A stretch of 64,000 bases of DNA from Porphyromonadaceae bacterium UBA7332. GTDB taxonomy: Bacteria > Bacteroidota > Bacteroidia > Bacteroidales > UBA7332. The position numbers were made by a program, and so were the translations under genes. The DNA lies in contig DKPO01000008.1 of the NCBI GenBank assembly GCA_002471225.1, forward strand, positions 1 through 64,000, given 5' to 3'. Shown in pieces: positions 53,418 through 62,189 of this stretch (the stretch's first letter is position 1; the number at the start of each line of letters is the position of its first letter). The notes beneath the pieces were generated by a model that was given only the letters and a program-made list of their open reading frames with translations, was not told where the DNA came from and did no database searches.

Positions 53418-54971
53418 ATGTTAGATAAATCTTTACTAGACCAGGTGAGACAGCTATTTGCTGATCTTAAATCAAATTATACATTCAGGATTTTAATTCC
53501 TAACTCTCATCCATCAAACACAGAGATGGTTGAGCTTTTAGAAGATGTTGCTTCATGTTCCTCAAATATCAGATGTGAAGTTATTAAAGATACCGATTTT
53601 CGTTTATATCTGCTTAAAGATGGTGAAGAAACATCTATATGTTTCAGAGCTGTTCCTAATGGGCATGAGTTCTCGACACTTTTACTTGCTATTTTAAATA
53701 TGGAAGGTAAAGGAAAGAATTTACCGGATGAAGCCTTAGTAAAACGAATTCAAGCCTTGCGCGGAAATGTAACTGTACGGACATATATTTCACTTTCATG
53801 TACAAATTGCCCCGATGTCGTACAGGCTCTAAATGTTGTTTCAATATTAAATCCATCAATAAAACATGAAATTGTTGATGGCGCGATCAACAGAGAAGAG
53901 GCTGAGAAATATAATATTCAAGCGGTACCTGCCGTATTTATCAATGATAAGATGATACATGTGGGTAAATCCTCTTTAGGTGAAATAGTCGATAAATTAG
54001 TTATTGAGTTGGGTGTTGATTCGACTTCTATAGAAATAGATACTAAAGCGTATGATGTTATTGTAGTTGGAGGTGGACCTTCGGGTGTTTCTGCAGCAAT
54101 TTATTCAGCACGAAAAGGGTTGAATGTTGCTATTGTTGCTAACAAAATAGGAGGACAGGTATTAGAGACTGTAGATATTGAAAATGTAATTTCCGTACCA
54201 AAAACTACGGGGGCATTGTTAGCCCAGAATCTAAAATTGCATGCAAACGATTATTCAATTGATTTACTGGAAAATCGGAGTGTTACAGCTTTTGATATTA
54301 TAGATGGTGTAAAACAGATACATACTTCTTTAAATGAGATTTTGACTGCCCCTGCAGTTATTATATCTACAGGAGCCAGCTGGAGAAAACTTAATATTCC
54401 GGGAGAAAGTCAATATATTGGATCAGGAGTTGCTTTTTGTACACATTGCGACGGACCATTTTATAAAGGGAAGCGAGTTGCTGTGATCGGAGGTGGTAAC
54501 TCTGGTCTGGAAGCAGCCATAGATTTAGCGGCAATAGCTAAAGAAGTATATATAATAGAGTATATGTCCGAGTTTAAGGGCGATCAGGTGTTGCAAAGAA
54601 AGCTGGAAGCACTTTCAAATGTGACGATATTGAAAAATACACAAAGTATAGAAGTGCTTGGGGATGGGAAGAAAGTTTCCGGATTAATTATTAAAGATCG
54701 GAATACAGAAATTATGGAGACGTTAGATTTGGATGGAGTTTTCGTACAAATTGGTCTTCAGGCCAACTCGGAGATATTTAAAGATAAAGTTTCGGTAAAT
54801 AGAATGGGAGAGATTGAAATAGATACCCACTGTCGTACAAATTTACCAGGTGTTTATGCTGCAGGTGATGTTTCAACTGTGCCATTTAAACAAATTATTA
54901 TAGCTATGGGGGAAGGAGCTAAAGCGGCTCTTACTGCATTCGAGGATAAATTAAAAGATCAATTATTGTAA
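53418..54971 (+). CDS. ahpF: Alkyl hydroperoxide reductase subunit F
   Basis: With the ATG at 53418 the product is 517 residues and starts MLDKSLLDQVRQLF, as other AhpF proteins do. An upstream ATG at 53337 would add 27 residues unlike the family. It has a double thioredoxin-fold N-terminal domain with the redox pair SCTNCPD, then FAD-binding VIVVGGGPSGVSAAIYSAR, the second redox pair AFCTHCDG, NAD-binding VAVIGGGNSGLEAAIDLA and the C-terminal PGVYAAGDVSTVP. It transfers electrons from NADH to AhpC. Confidence 0.95.
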   Translation: MLDKSLLDQVRQLFADLKSNYTFRILIPNSHPSNTEMVELLEDVASCSSNIRCEVIKDTDFRLYLLKDGEETSICFRAVPNGHEFSTLLLAILNMEGKGKNLPDEALVKRIQALRGNVTVRTYISLSCTNCPDVVQALNVVSILNPSIKHEIVDGAINREEAEKYNIQAVPAVFINDKMIHVGKSSLGEIVDKLVIELGVDSTSIEIDTKAYDVIVVGGGPSGVSAAIYSARKGLNVAIVANKIGGQVLETVDIENVISVPKTTGALLAQNLKLHANDYSIDLLENRSVTAFDIIDGVKQIHTSLNEILTAPAVIISTGASWRKLNIPGESQYIGSGVAFCTHCDGPFYKGKRVAVIGGGNSGLEAAIDLAAIAKEVYIIEYMSEFKGDQVLQRKLEALSNVTILKNTQSIEVLGDGKKVSGLIIKDRNTEIMETLDLDGVFVQIGLQANSEIFKDKVSVNRMGEIEIDTHCRTNLPGVYAAGDVSTVPFKQIIIAMGEGAKAALTAFEDKLKDQLL

Positions 54972-55039
54972 TGCATCTATCAAATATATAATTAGTTATT
55001 TATAAGGATAATCAATAGCTTAAGTCTAATCCAATCTTT

Positions 55040-55085
55040 AAAGAGGTTATTTTGCAATTATTTGTATAATAGCCTCTTTTTTTAT
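55040..55085 (+). terminator. Intrinsic terminator after ahpF
   Basis: AAAGAGGTTAT and a downstream ATAATAGCCTCTTT pair (one unpaired base) around a loop of about 16 bases and continue into a T-run of about seven. It is about 70 bases after the ahpF stop. Confidence 0.75.
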
Positions 55086-55202
55086 TTATATCGTTTTGAT
55101 TAAGTGAGTTTGATAAAACTTTCGCCAAGGATTATCAGGATACTGATTTTTATCATTATTTTCGTCCCCAATTTAATGTGCCTGATATCTTAAATATATC
55201 GG

Positions 55203-56732
55203 ATGAATTTTAATATAAAACGATCCTGCTTCATGAACTCATTGATTGATTCTATAGAAACACAAAAGATAATTGATTTATTTATTTACAATCCTAAATC
55301 ACCGTTGATTTTCAGTAGTGGATTTTTCCTGTTTTTATTTACCGTGTTCGTGTTGCTTTATTTTTGTTTGAAAAACACCCGGTCTATCAGAATTCTTTAT
55401 GTAACACTATTTTCCTTGTTTTTTTATTATAAATCAAGTGGAGTTTATTTCCTGCTATTGATACTCTGTGCAACCTCAGATTTTTTTATTGGTCATGCGA
55501 TTCATAAATCACAAGCTCAGAAGCTGAAGAAGCTTTGGGTTGCATTAAGTTTGATGATCAATCTGGGTATGTTAGCCTATTTCAAGTATACAAATTTTTT
55601 AACTGAAATCTTCTCAGGGATTTTTAGAGTTCCATTTGACATAGAGCGCATTTTCCTTCCGGTAGGAATTTCATTTTTTACATTTCAATCAATAAGCTAT
55701 GTAATAGATATATATAGAAAAGAGATTAAGCCATTGAACCGATGGATTGATTATGTATTTTATATATCATTTTTTCCACAACTTGTAGCAGGTCCTATTG
55801 TACGAGCAAAAGATTTTATACCTCAGATACGAAAGGACGTTTTTGTAAGCAATGAAATGTTTGGTAGAGGAGTATTCTTGATTGTAGCGGGGTTATTTAA
55901 AAAAGCAGTGATTTCAGATTATATAAGTCTGAATTTTGTAGACAGAGTATTTGATCAACCAGTTTTATATTCCGGTTTAGAAAATCTTATAGCCGTCTAT
56001 GGATACGCATTGCAGATTTATTGTGATTTTTCGGGTTATTCAGATATGGCTATTGGCATAGCTCTTTTATTAGGATTTCATTTTAATGAGAATTTTGATT
56101 CTCCCTATAAATCAGCAACTATTACTGAGTTTTGGCGTAGATGGCATATCTCTCTTTCCAGCTGGTTAAAAGATTATTTGTACATATCGTTGGGTGGAAA
56201 TCGAAAAGGGAAAATAAGAACCTATTTTAATCTTTTGACAACAATGCTTTTAGGAGGCCTTTGGCATGGAGCTTCCTGGCAATTCTTGTTTTGGGGAGCT
56301 TTGCATGGATCATCATTAGCAATACACAAGGCTGTAATGGAACGTTTTCCTTCCTTTAAACCTTTAGGCAGAGATATGAACCCATGGCGAAGGGTTTTGG
56401 GTATTTTGTTGACATTTCATTTAGTCTGTTTTGGTTGGATCTTTTTCAGAGCAGGTAGTTTTGAGACGGGTTGGGAGGTATTAAATAGAATTTTTACAGC
56501 ATTTAATCCTCAGTTACTTCCTCAATTTGTAGAAGGATATAAAGCTGTTTGCTTCTTTATATTATTAGGCTATTTCTTGCATTTTACTCCAAGAAAGTGG
56601 GAAGTGAAAGCATGGGAGATTTCGACTCAGACACCCTTATTCATAAAAGCGATAGTATGTACTATTATGATTATTGTTGTGATGCAATTGAAATCTTCAG
56701 ATGTACAACCATTTATTTATTTTCAGTTTTAA
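55203..56732 (+). CDS. MBOAT-family membrane-bound O-acyltransferase
   Basis: The 509-residue polytopic protein matches the AlgI/DltB/PatA-type MBOAT family. It has about eleven membrane segments, QLVAGPIVRAKDFIPQI at about 195-211, ISLSSWLKDYLYISLGGNRKG and the catalytic-histidine region LGGLWHGASWQFLFWGALHG near residues 350-370. It moves acyl groups, often acetyl, across the membrane for polysaccharide or peptidoglycan acylation. The usual SGNH partner is not adjacent. The ATG at 55233 is an alternative start. Confidence 0.88.
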   Translation: MNFNIKRSCFMNSLIDSIETQKIIDLFIYNPKSPLIFSSGFFLFLFTVFVLLYFCLKNTRSIRILYVTLFSLFFYYKSSGVYFLLLILCATSDFFIGHAIHKSQAQKLKKLWVALSLMINLGMLAYFKYTNFLTEIFSGIFRVPFDIERIFLPVGISFFTFQSISYVIDIYRKEIKPLNRWIDYVFYISFFPQLVAGPIVRAKDFIPQIRKDVFVSNEMFGRGVFLIVAGLFKKAVISDYISLNFVDRVFDQPVLYSGLENLIAVYGYALQIYCDFSGYSDMAIGIALLLGFHFNENFDSPYKSATITEFWRRWHISLSSWLKDYLYISLGGNRKGKIRTYFNLLTTMLLGGLWHGASWQFLFWGALHGSSLAIHKAVMERFPSFKPLGRDMNPWRRVLGILLTFHLVCFGWIFFRAGSFETGWEVLNRIFTAFNPQLLPQFVEGYKAVCFFILLGYFLHFTPRKWEVKAWEISTQTPLFIKAIVCTIMIIVVMQLKSSDVQPFIYFQF

Positions 56733-57139
56733 ATTTGATAGTATAGATGAAATTTCTAATATCCTTGTTGTAATAAGCAATCACATTATTTCTTGCTATT
56801 CTATAAATATTCCTGAAGGTTATAATTTCCAGCATGGATTTTTAATTTAAAAATCTGAAAGATGGTATTAATCGGCTAATAAAAAAGTGATTTTTGTGTT
56901 ACAAGTTTAATAAATATTACTCTTTATAGTATGAATAATTAATATACATATTTAGTTCAAAATAGAGAATCGTATATTATAAGTTTATGTATATAACAAG
57001 GGTATTAATTATGAGATCATGTTTATTGTAAGATTTAAAATATACTAGATAATAAGAGAGTAGTTGTATTGATTACTAAATCTCCATTCCTAGTATGTTT
57101 ATAAGTATATATGAATATGAGATTTAATCGTATATTGAT
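56733..57139. other. AT-rich spacer between MBOAT and AraC genes
   Basis: About 407 bases with no gene, no convincing terminator and no clear promoter. The sequence is very AT-rich with many TTTA and ATATA tracts. I see nothing in it beyond spacer that should hold the AraC promoter. Confidence 0.5.
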
Positions 57140-58000
57140 ATGATAGATTTGTATTTGAAAAAAAACTTTTCGAAGAGTCGTAAATCGGAAGATATCACTG
57201 CTGATCATTTCTATTGCAGATCTTTTTCAAGAGGAGATTTCGCAAGCATATTGGCTAATAATATGAATGTATTTTTATTCGTATTAAAAGGTGCCGTTTC
57301 TATTAGAGGTTCAGATAATGCAATCATAGTCCATAATGATATGTTTGTAACTTTTCCACTAATGGATCCTATTGATATTGAGTTTATAGAAGATACAGAA
57401 CTTCTTTTATTTTATTATAATGAGCCGACATCTTTTTCTGCGACAAGGATTTTGCAAAATATGAAAACTAAAATTATCAATGAGAGTCTATGTAATGGCT
57501 ATACTTTAGAGCAGAATAACCATATAAAACAATATTTGGAGCTTTTGAAAATTTATATATTGTCTAATAACGAATGTATGGATTTATACAATTTAAAAAA
57601 GGAGGAGTTATTTATTTTAATAAAGAGCTTATATAAAGATGAGGATTTAGCTTACTTTTTTTATCCAATATTAAAATCAGCATGTTCTTTTAGAAAATAT
57701 ATTCTTGACCAACATGTGAATTATACGAATGTTGCCGGTTTAATGAAGGGGTTAAATATGAGCAAAACGGTATTCTATGAAAAATTCAAGGATACTTTTG
57801 GAGTGTCAGCTAAACAATGGTTGATTTTAAGATTAAAGGAGCGAATGGCTAAACGAGCTAAAGATGATATTGTATCAGCTAAAGATTTGATGATAGAATT
57901 TAATTTTTCATCTCCTCAGCATCTAAATACCTTTTGTAAAAAACAATTTGGGATGACACCATCAATGCTTTTAAATGAATCGAAGCAATATCGTTTTTAA
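57140..58000 (+). CDS. AraC-family transcriptional regulator
   Basis: The 286-residue product has a cupin-like N-terminal part of about 150 residues (VFLFVLKGAVSIRG at about 48-61) and a C-terminal AraC-type double helix-turn-helix: YTNVAGLMKGLNMSKTVFYEKF at about 195-216 and AKDLMIEFNFSSPQHLNTFCKKQFGMTPSMLL at the end. It probably binds a small effector and activates or represses nearby genes. The closest downstream transcription unit is the fimbrial sigma operon 1.3 kb away. The target is inferred only from position. Confidence 0.85.
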   Translation: MIDLYLKKNFSKSRKSEDITADHFYCRSFSRGDFASILANNMNVFLFVLKGAVSIRGSDNAIIVHNDMFVTFPLMDPIDIEFIEDTELLLFYYNEPTSFSATRILQNMKTKIINESLCNGYTLEQNNHIKQYLELLKIYILSNNECMDLYNLKKEELFILIKSLYKDEDLAYFFYPILKSACSFRKYILDQHVNYTNVAGLMKGLNMSKTVFYEKFKDTFGVSAKQWLILRLKERMAKRAKDDIVSAKDLMIEFNFSSPQHLNTFCKKQFGMTPSMLLNESKQYRF

Positions 58001-58473
58001 GAATACGAATTATTATTTGTTTCTAGGTGACAAGTAGAGCTTTCGCTGAAAGTTTCTATAATTGATTAACTTTGTTTTATATGAATAAATGAGGGATTTT
58101 TTAATTCATCTTGCTTTTCAAGTAGTATGTAGTCGGTTTTTACCAAAGACTCTGAGTAATCTGCATTATACTGGATCCTATAGTCTGAATAAATAACTCA
58201 TCCAATTATTTAAATGTAAACTATCTTTCCCCCCCTTACATGTTATCTAAAATAGCGAAGTATAAACTAGTGAAATTTTGTAAGTTTCTTCTAGTTTGTA
58301 CTTTATTTATATATCATTCTAGTAGATTACTCAATGTGTATATTTTTTATCTAAGTTGTGAGGACGCAATTTTGCAAAATAATTAGAATAATAGTCTTCA
58401 AGCTTGTGGATATGGTTCAGAAAGTAATTTATCTGCTTATTTAATTCTACTCCTGACTATTTACAGCATGCCT

Positions 58474-58855
58474 TTAATTAGTAAATTGTTGCTGTGGTTT
58501 CTGCGGGATCGTAATTTCCACAGAATAAATAATCTTTCGACCTGTCGTAACGGGTCTGTTGTTGTCGAAGTGATTATGATCCAGTTTGTACATCTTTTAT
58601 TTATATAGCTACCCAGTTCTCTGGAGTAGGCAAGAAAATATTCTAATATTTCCCTATTGTCCTTTTATAAAATACTTGTGAGAATTCAGTTATACATTAT
58701 TTCTGGGAAGCCTGGCTAATAGGAAGTGCCAATTCTTCTAGAATGCATCGTACCCTTAAATGCTGCTCATAATCTCTATTATTTGAATTGTTGTCCATAG
58801 GCTCGACATAGTCTCTTGATAGAATGAGACTCTTTACTATGTAAGATTGGTTGCA
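58474..58855 (-). pseudogene. Decayed gene, perhaps a fimbrillin-like relic
   Basis: On the minus strand one frame reads on from about 58855 through peptide-like sequence (YIVKSLILSRDYVEP, then PTPENWVAI) with stop codons in it. After a frameshift it continues as DHNHFDNNRPVTTG and IIYSVEITIPQ and ends at a natural stop at 58474-58476. The final segment resembles the last beta strands of FimA/Mfa-type fimbrillins. The reading is interrupted by stops, so this is a relic and not a gene. Family assignment is tentative. Confidence 0.4.
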
Positions 58856-59044
58856 TCTTAACTGCAAACACATTAATTCAGTCTTGTATAATATCTACTG
58901 GGCAGAATACTTCAGAAGGTTATATGTTTTTATTTTGCTGTGTAATTTACTCGTTTTCGTAGTGAATTAGTTCCTCAACTATTTATTTCATTTTCAATAT
59001 ATCTCTTCTTGATTTTAGTAATAATATTTAGTAAGTCTAGGCTC

Positions 59045-59123
59045 GGAAGTTTATATAACAGATTCGGATAAAACTATAAAAGCTTCGGTATTAGTTATCT
59101 ATACTTTTGCATTGTTCAATGAG
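59045..59123 (+). repeat. Duplicated promoter cassette, copy 1
   Basis: This copy carries a 26-base box at 59060-59085 (core GGATAAAACTATAAAAG), the -7-like TACTTTTG at 59102-59109 and AATGAG at 59118-59123. The same elements recur with identical spacing exactly 134 bases downstream. It is 180-250 bases upstream of the sigma gene. Confidence 0.8.
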
Positions 59124-59178
59124 AGTAGGTTTAATTAAGCGTTGTCGTTATATTGTTAGATCAGCATAATCTTATCTC

Positions 59179-59257
59179 GGAAATATGTATAATAGATTCG
59201 GATAAAACTATAAAAGCTTAGTTTAACGCAAACTATACTTTTGCAATACCTAATGAG
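59179..59257 (+). repeat. Duplicated promoter cassette, copy 2
   Basis: The 26-base box recurs without mismatch at 59194-59219, TACTTTTG at 59236-59243 and AATGAG at 59252-59257, all in register with copy 1. The 13 bases between box and -7 region differ. Transcription from this copy would start near 59250, about 50 bases before the sigma gene. Confidence 0.8.
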
Positions 59258-59301
59258 TGACAGCGTTTCTGAGTTGGTAACTATAATTTGATTTACATTA
59301 A

Positions 59302-59850
59302 ATGGATTTATGGACTAAACTAGTAGAAGGTGATGGGAGGGCATATTCAATTCTTTATGATAATTATCATTCATTCTTGTTTAATTATGGTATGAAAATT
59401 TGGGATGATGAGGATGATGTGCTAGATGGAATCCAGGATTTATTTATTTACATATATGAAAAGAGGATAACCCTATCTGTTCCACAATCAATTAAATCAT
59501 ACTTATGTGTATCACTTAGACGTATTTTATTTCAAAAAAAAAGATATAGATGTTTTTTTGATAATTTACAAGTTAGTGAACTTCATAATAAGGAGTCTAT
59601 CAAATCTTTAGATCTCAATATGGAGCAAATAATAGTAAATAACGAATTAGAATTAGAGATTAATTTAAAACTAAATAAAACACTGAGTTTTATTTCACCT
59701 CAGCAGAGAGAGGTTATTTATTTAAAATATTATCTCAATCTGTCCAATGGGGAAATTAGCAAAATACTGAATATAGATAATCAAATAGTACGAAATGTAT
59801 CTTCGAGAGCATTATCTCGAATGAAAACGATATTAAATAGAAATATATAA
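59302..59850 (+). CDS. ECF-type sigma factor heading the fimbrial locus
   Basis: The 182-residue product has sigma region 2 at about residues 5-70 (YSILYDNYHSFLFNYG, WDDEDDVLDGIQDLFIYIYE) and region 4 at about 125-175 (ISPQQREVIYLKYYLNLSNGEISKIL, VSSRALSRMKTIL). It resembles Bacteroidetes sigma-70 factors but no FecR anti-sigma gene adjoins it. The fimbrillin gene starts 26 bases downstream, so the sigma factor is likely dedicated to, or co-expressed with, the fimbrial genes. Two tandem promoter cassettes precede it. Confidence 0.85.
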   Translation: MDLWTKLVEGDGRAYSILYDNYHSFLFNYGMKIWDDEDDVLDGIQDLFIYIYEKRITLSVPQSIKSYLCVSLRRILFQKKRYRCFFDNLQVSELHNKESIKSLDLNMEQIIVNNELELEINLKLNKTLSFISPQQREVIYLKYYLNLSNGEISKILNIDNQIVRNVSSRALSRMKTILNRNI

Positions 59851-59875
59851 TATATTAATTTAAATGTAAGACAAA

Positions 59876-60919
59876 ATGAAAAAAAATGTTTTTTATGCAA
59901 GCTTGCTTGCATCTGTAGTTTTAGCTTCTTGCTCTAATGATGCTGAAAACGTTGTTATTGATTCTACACCTCAAAATGTAGCTGTTGCTTTAAATTTACC
60001 AAAATTGAAATCGAAGCAAGTGGGTGACGCTGGACTTGCAGGTGATAGAGTTGCTATTGAAGGCGAATACAAGCTAATTGCCAAGCAAGGTATTGATGGA
60101 CCTGTAACAAACACACTGATGTTTCCGGCGTCAAATTTGATTTCAGGCACATGGAACAGTGTTGTGAACATTTCAGGAGCGGCTACTTTTATGGATTTTA
60201 TAGGTAATGATGATGATGGTGTTAAAACAAATAATGTGAATACACGCCAGGGTGCTTCTACGTCATCGGCAGTTCGTGTAATTGGTGGTGCAGTTATTAA
60301 TCCGGGAACTCCGGGTAGTTGCGTTATTGATGCAGGTCCGGAAATGGCACGCATCGAAATTATCGGTGAATTCGGTCCGTTTTCTACAATCAGCAATTTC
60401 GTTGTAAATAAAATCCATATCAATAATATTAAAACATTCAGAGAAGATCAGAATCCGGTAAAATATCCGAATGCTGAGGAACCATGGTGGAGTGATGTAT
60501 TTGCTAAGCCAGAACTTAGATCAAATATGTATTCCGAAATTAACGCACTTGGTATTCCTGCAGGACAAGCTGATGGGTATAATATATTTCCACAAGGAGC
60601 ATCTAACATGCTTTCGACAAAGGAAGAAGCATATGCTGCTCACCCACATATTATTTTAAGTGTATCTTATATTGACAGTGAAGGAAATCAACAGACTGAG
60701 AAATATTTGAATGTGGTAGCTCTTAAAGATATCAACGGAAACTACATCCAGGAATTTGAACCGGGTATGATTTACCAGCTTAATCTATCCGATCTAACTT
60801 CTGTAATGGATGTAGTAAACCCTCCTACTACAGTTGATCCCGATCCTGATTATGTAAATGTAGATGTTACTGTAAATATCAGAACTTGGGAAGTTACTAC
60901 AGTAAAACCTGAGGTGTAA
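59876..60919 (+). CDS. Fimbrillin-family (FimA/Mfa1-type) major subunit lipoprotein
   Basis: The 347-residue product has a lipobox LASC with Cys19, then N-terminal and C-terminal beta-sandwich domains typical of type V pilins. The final strand reads VDVTVNIRTWEV, as in Mfa1/FimA-type proteins where the last strand completes the donor-strand exchange after N-terminal cleavage by an arginine-specific protease. It is followed by a terminator-like hairpin and then an anchor gene. Family assignment rests on lipobox, length, C-terminal strand and the FimB-like gene downstream. Confidence 0.75.
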   Translation: MKKNVFYASLLASVVLASCSNDAENVVIDSTPQNVAVALNLPKLKSKQVGDAGLAGDRVAIEGEYKLIAKQGIDGPVTNTLMFPASNLISGTWNSVVNISGAATFMDFIGNDDDGVKTNNVNTRQGASTSSAVRVIGGAVINPGTPGSCVIDAGPEMARIEIIGEFGPFSTISNFVVNKIHINNIKTFREDQNPVKYPNAEEPWWSDVFAKPELRSNMYSEINALGIPAGQADGYNIFPQGASNMLSTKEEAYAAHPHIILSVSYIDSEGNQQTEKYLNVVALKDINGNYIQEFEPGMIYQLNLSDLTSVMDVVNPPTTVDPDPDYVNVDVTVNIRTWEVTTVKPEV

Positions 60920-60934
60920 AAATCAAGTATATCA

Positions 60935-60984
60935 AAAAAATACTATATTAAGAATCTATCAGATCTATTAATATAGTATTTTTT
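60935..60984 (+). terminator. Hairpin between fimbrillin and anchor genes
   Basis: TACTATATTA (60941-60950) pairs perfectly with TAATATAGTA (60969-60978), extended by A/T pairs and followed by a run of six T. It could end most transcripts after the major subunit and let few reach the anchor genes. Confidence 0.75.
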
Positions 60985-61200
60985 ACTCTTTTTGATAAAA
61001 AACCTGCTGAGAATTTATATTACAGTTCTAATAGTCCTAGCATACTTGATTCCAGAAAAGAATTAAGTGTCACATCCTTATGTAAGTAGGCTTAAAATGG
61101 AATAATATAATAATTATAGCAAATATGATATCCCTAATTTTACCAGATACAGTAAAGTCGGGTATAACAGAATAGATATTTTTTTATAATGACACGCCAA

Positions 61201-62142
61201 ATGCTTAAATATATATTTTTATTCTTTTTTGCAATGATACTTCATTCAAGTTGCGTAAAGGAAGATTTAGAAGCTTGTAAACAAGAAAGCTATTTGATGT
61301 TTTACTATAAATTGAATCCACTGAATGAAAATATATTCGGTAATTCAGTTAGTAAAATTGATGTTTATATTTTTGATTCGAATGGGAAATTTGTGATGCA
61401 CAAATCAGATTCAGGAGCTCATATCACGAATGATTATCGAATGCCTTTGAACTTGTCTGATGGCATTTATTCATTTATATCAATAGGTGGTCATCACATA
61501 AATAATAGTAAAGGTTTATATGACCAGTTTTCTCCTCTCGATAATTTTAATACAGACTTGATTGTTGGTGAGTCTCATATTGATGATTTTAGAATAAAGT
61601 CGAAAGAATTGGAGGATAACACAGACAACCCTGAAATCGGGGATTGGATAGTAGGAAATTCTCGAAATGTTGAAGTATCTGCTCAAAAATTTCAGGAAGT
61701 GAGTATTGAACTCATTAACAATGTGAATCATATCGATCTGGAAATCGTAGGACTTGATCATTTGAATTTTAAAGCAATTCTTATCGCAGACAATGCACGT
61801 TATAATTTTGACAACAATACCCCCGAGGAGGCTAAGATAATATCATATAATGCGGGAAAAGAAAACCGTCTGGCAAATGATCATCATCTATTTGATATAC
61901 TACGCATGTATATTCACACACCTGTTTTCTTAAAACTACTGGACGATAATAATAATAACGCACTTCCAGGTTTTGAGAGCTTGAATATTGTAGAAGAGAT
62001 TCTTAAATCTCCTGCCTATAATAATCAGACTGATTTAGATAGAGAGAATCAATATAAAATAAAGATTTTCTTTAAAGATTCGATCATTACTAACATAACA
62101 ATAAATGGTTGGTCTGTAACAGGGACCATACCTGAAGCATAA
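61201..62142 (+). CDS. FimB/Mfa2-type fimbrial anchor lipoprotein
   Basis: I choose the ATG at 61201; a frame from 61189 adds four residues. The 313-residue product has lipobox HSSC with Cys18 and a two-domain beta-rich body. The N-terminal part with CKQESYLMFYYKL, SKIDVYIFDSNGKFV and DGIYSFISIGGH matches the FimB/Mfa2 anchor family, which ends fimbriae at the outer membrane and limits their length. It follows the major subunit and precedes a large accessory lipoprotein, as in known fimbrial operons. Confidence 0.8.
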   Translation: MLKYIFLFFFAMILHSSCVKEDLEACKQESYLMFYYKLNPLNENIFGNSVSKIDVYIFDSNGKFVMHKSDSGAHITNDYRMPLNLSDGIYSFISIGGHHINNSKGLYDQFSPLDNFNTDLIVGESHIDDFRIKSKELEDNTDNPEIGDWIVGNSRNVEVSAQKFQEVSIELINNVNHIDLEIVGLDHLNFKAILIADNARYNFDNNTPEEAKIISYNAGKENRLANDHHLFDILRMYIHTPVFLKLLDDNNNNALPGFESLNIVEEILKSPAYNNQTDLDRENQYKIKIFFKDSIITNITINGWSVTGTIPEA

Positions 62143-62189
62143 CCTAAACAGGTTATCTATTTGATTTACTGATCAAAATACTTTAAACT

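Larger units (their letters stand above)
58001..59301. other. 1.3-kb non-coding region upstream of the fimbrial sigma gene
   Basis: No intact gene was found on either strand. An imperfect inverted repeat with arms AGTATAAACTAG and CTAGTTTGTACT lies at 58259-58302. A likely minus-strand gene relic is at 58474-58855, and a duplicated promoter cassette at 59045-59257. The remainder is AT-rich spacer. Confidence 0.6.

Noticed and set aside
58259..58302. Terminator of the AraC gene
   Set aside because: The hairpin is about 260 bases downstream with only a weak T-tail, so assignment to AraC is not supported.
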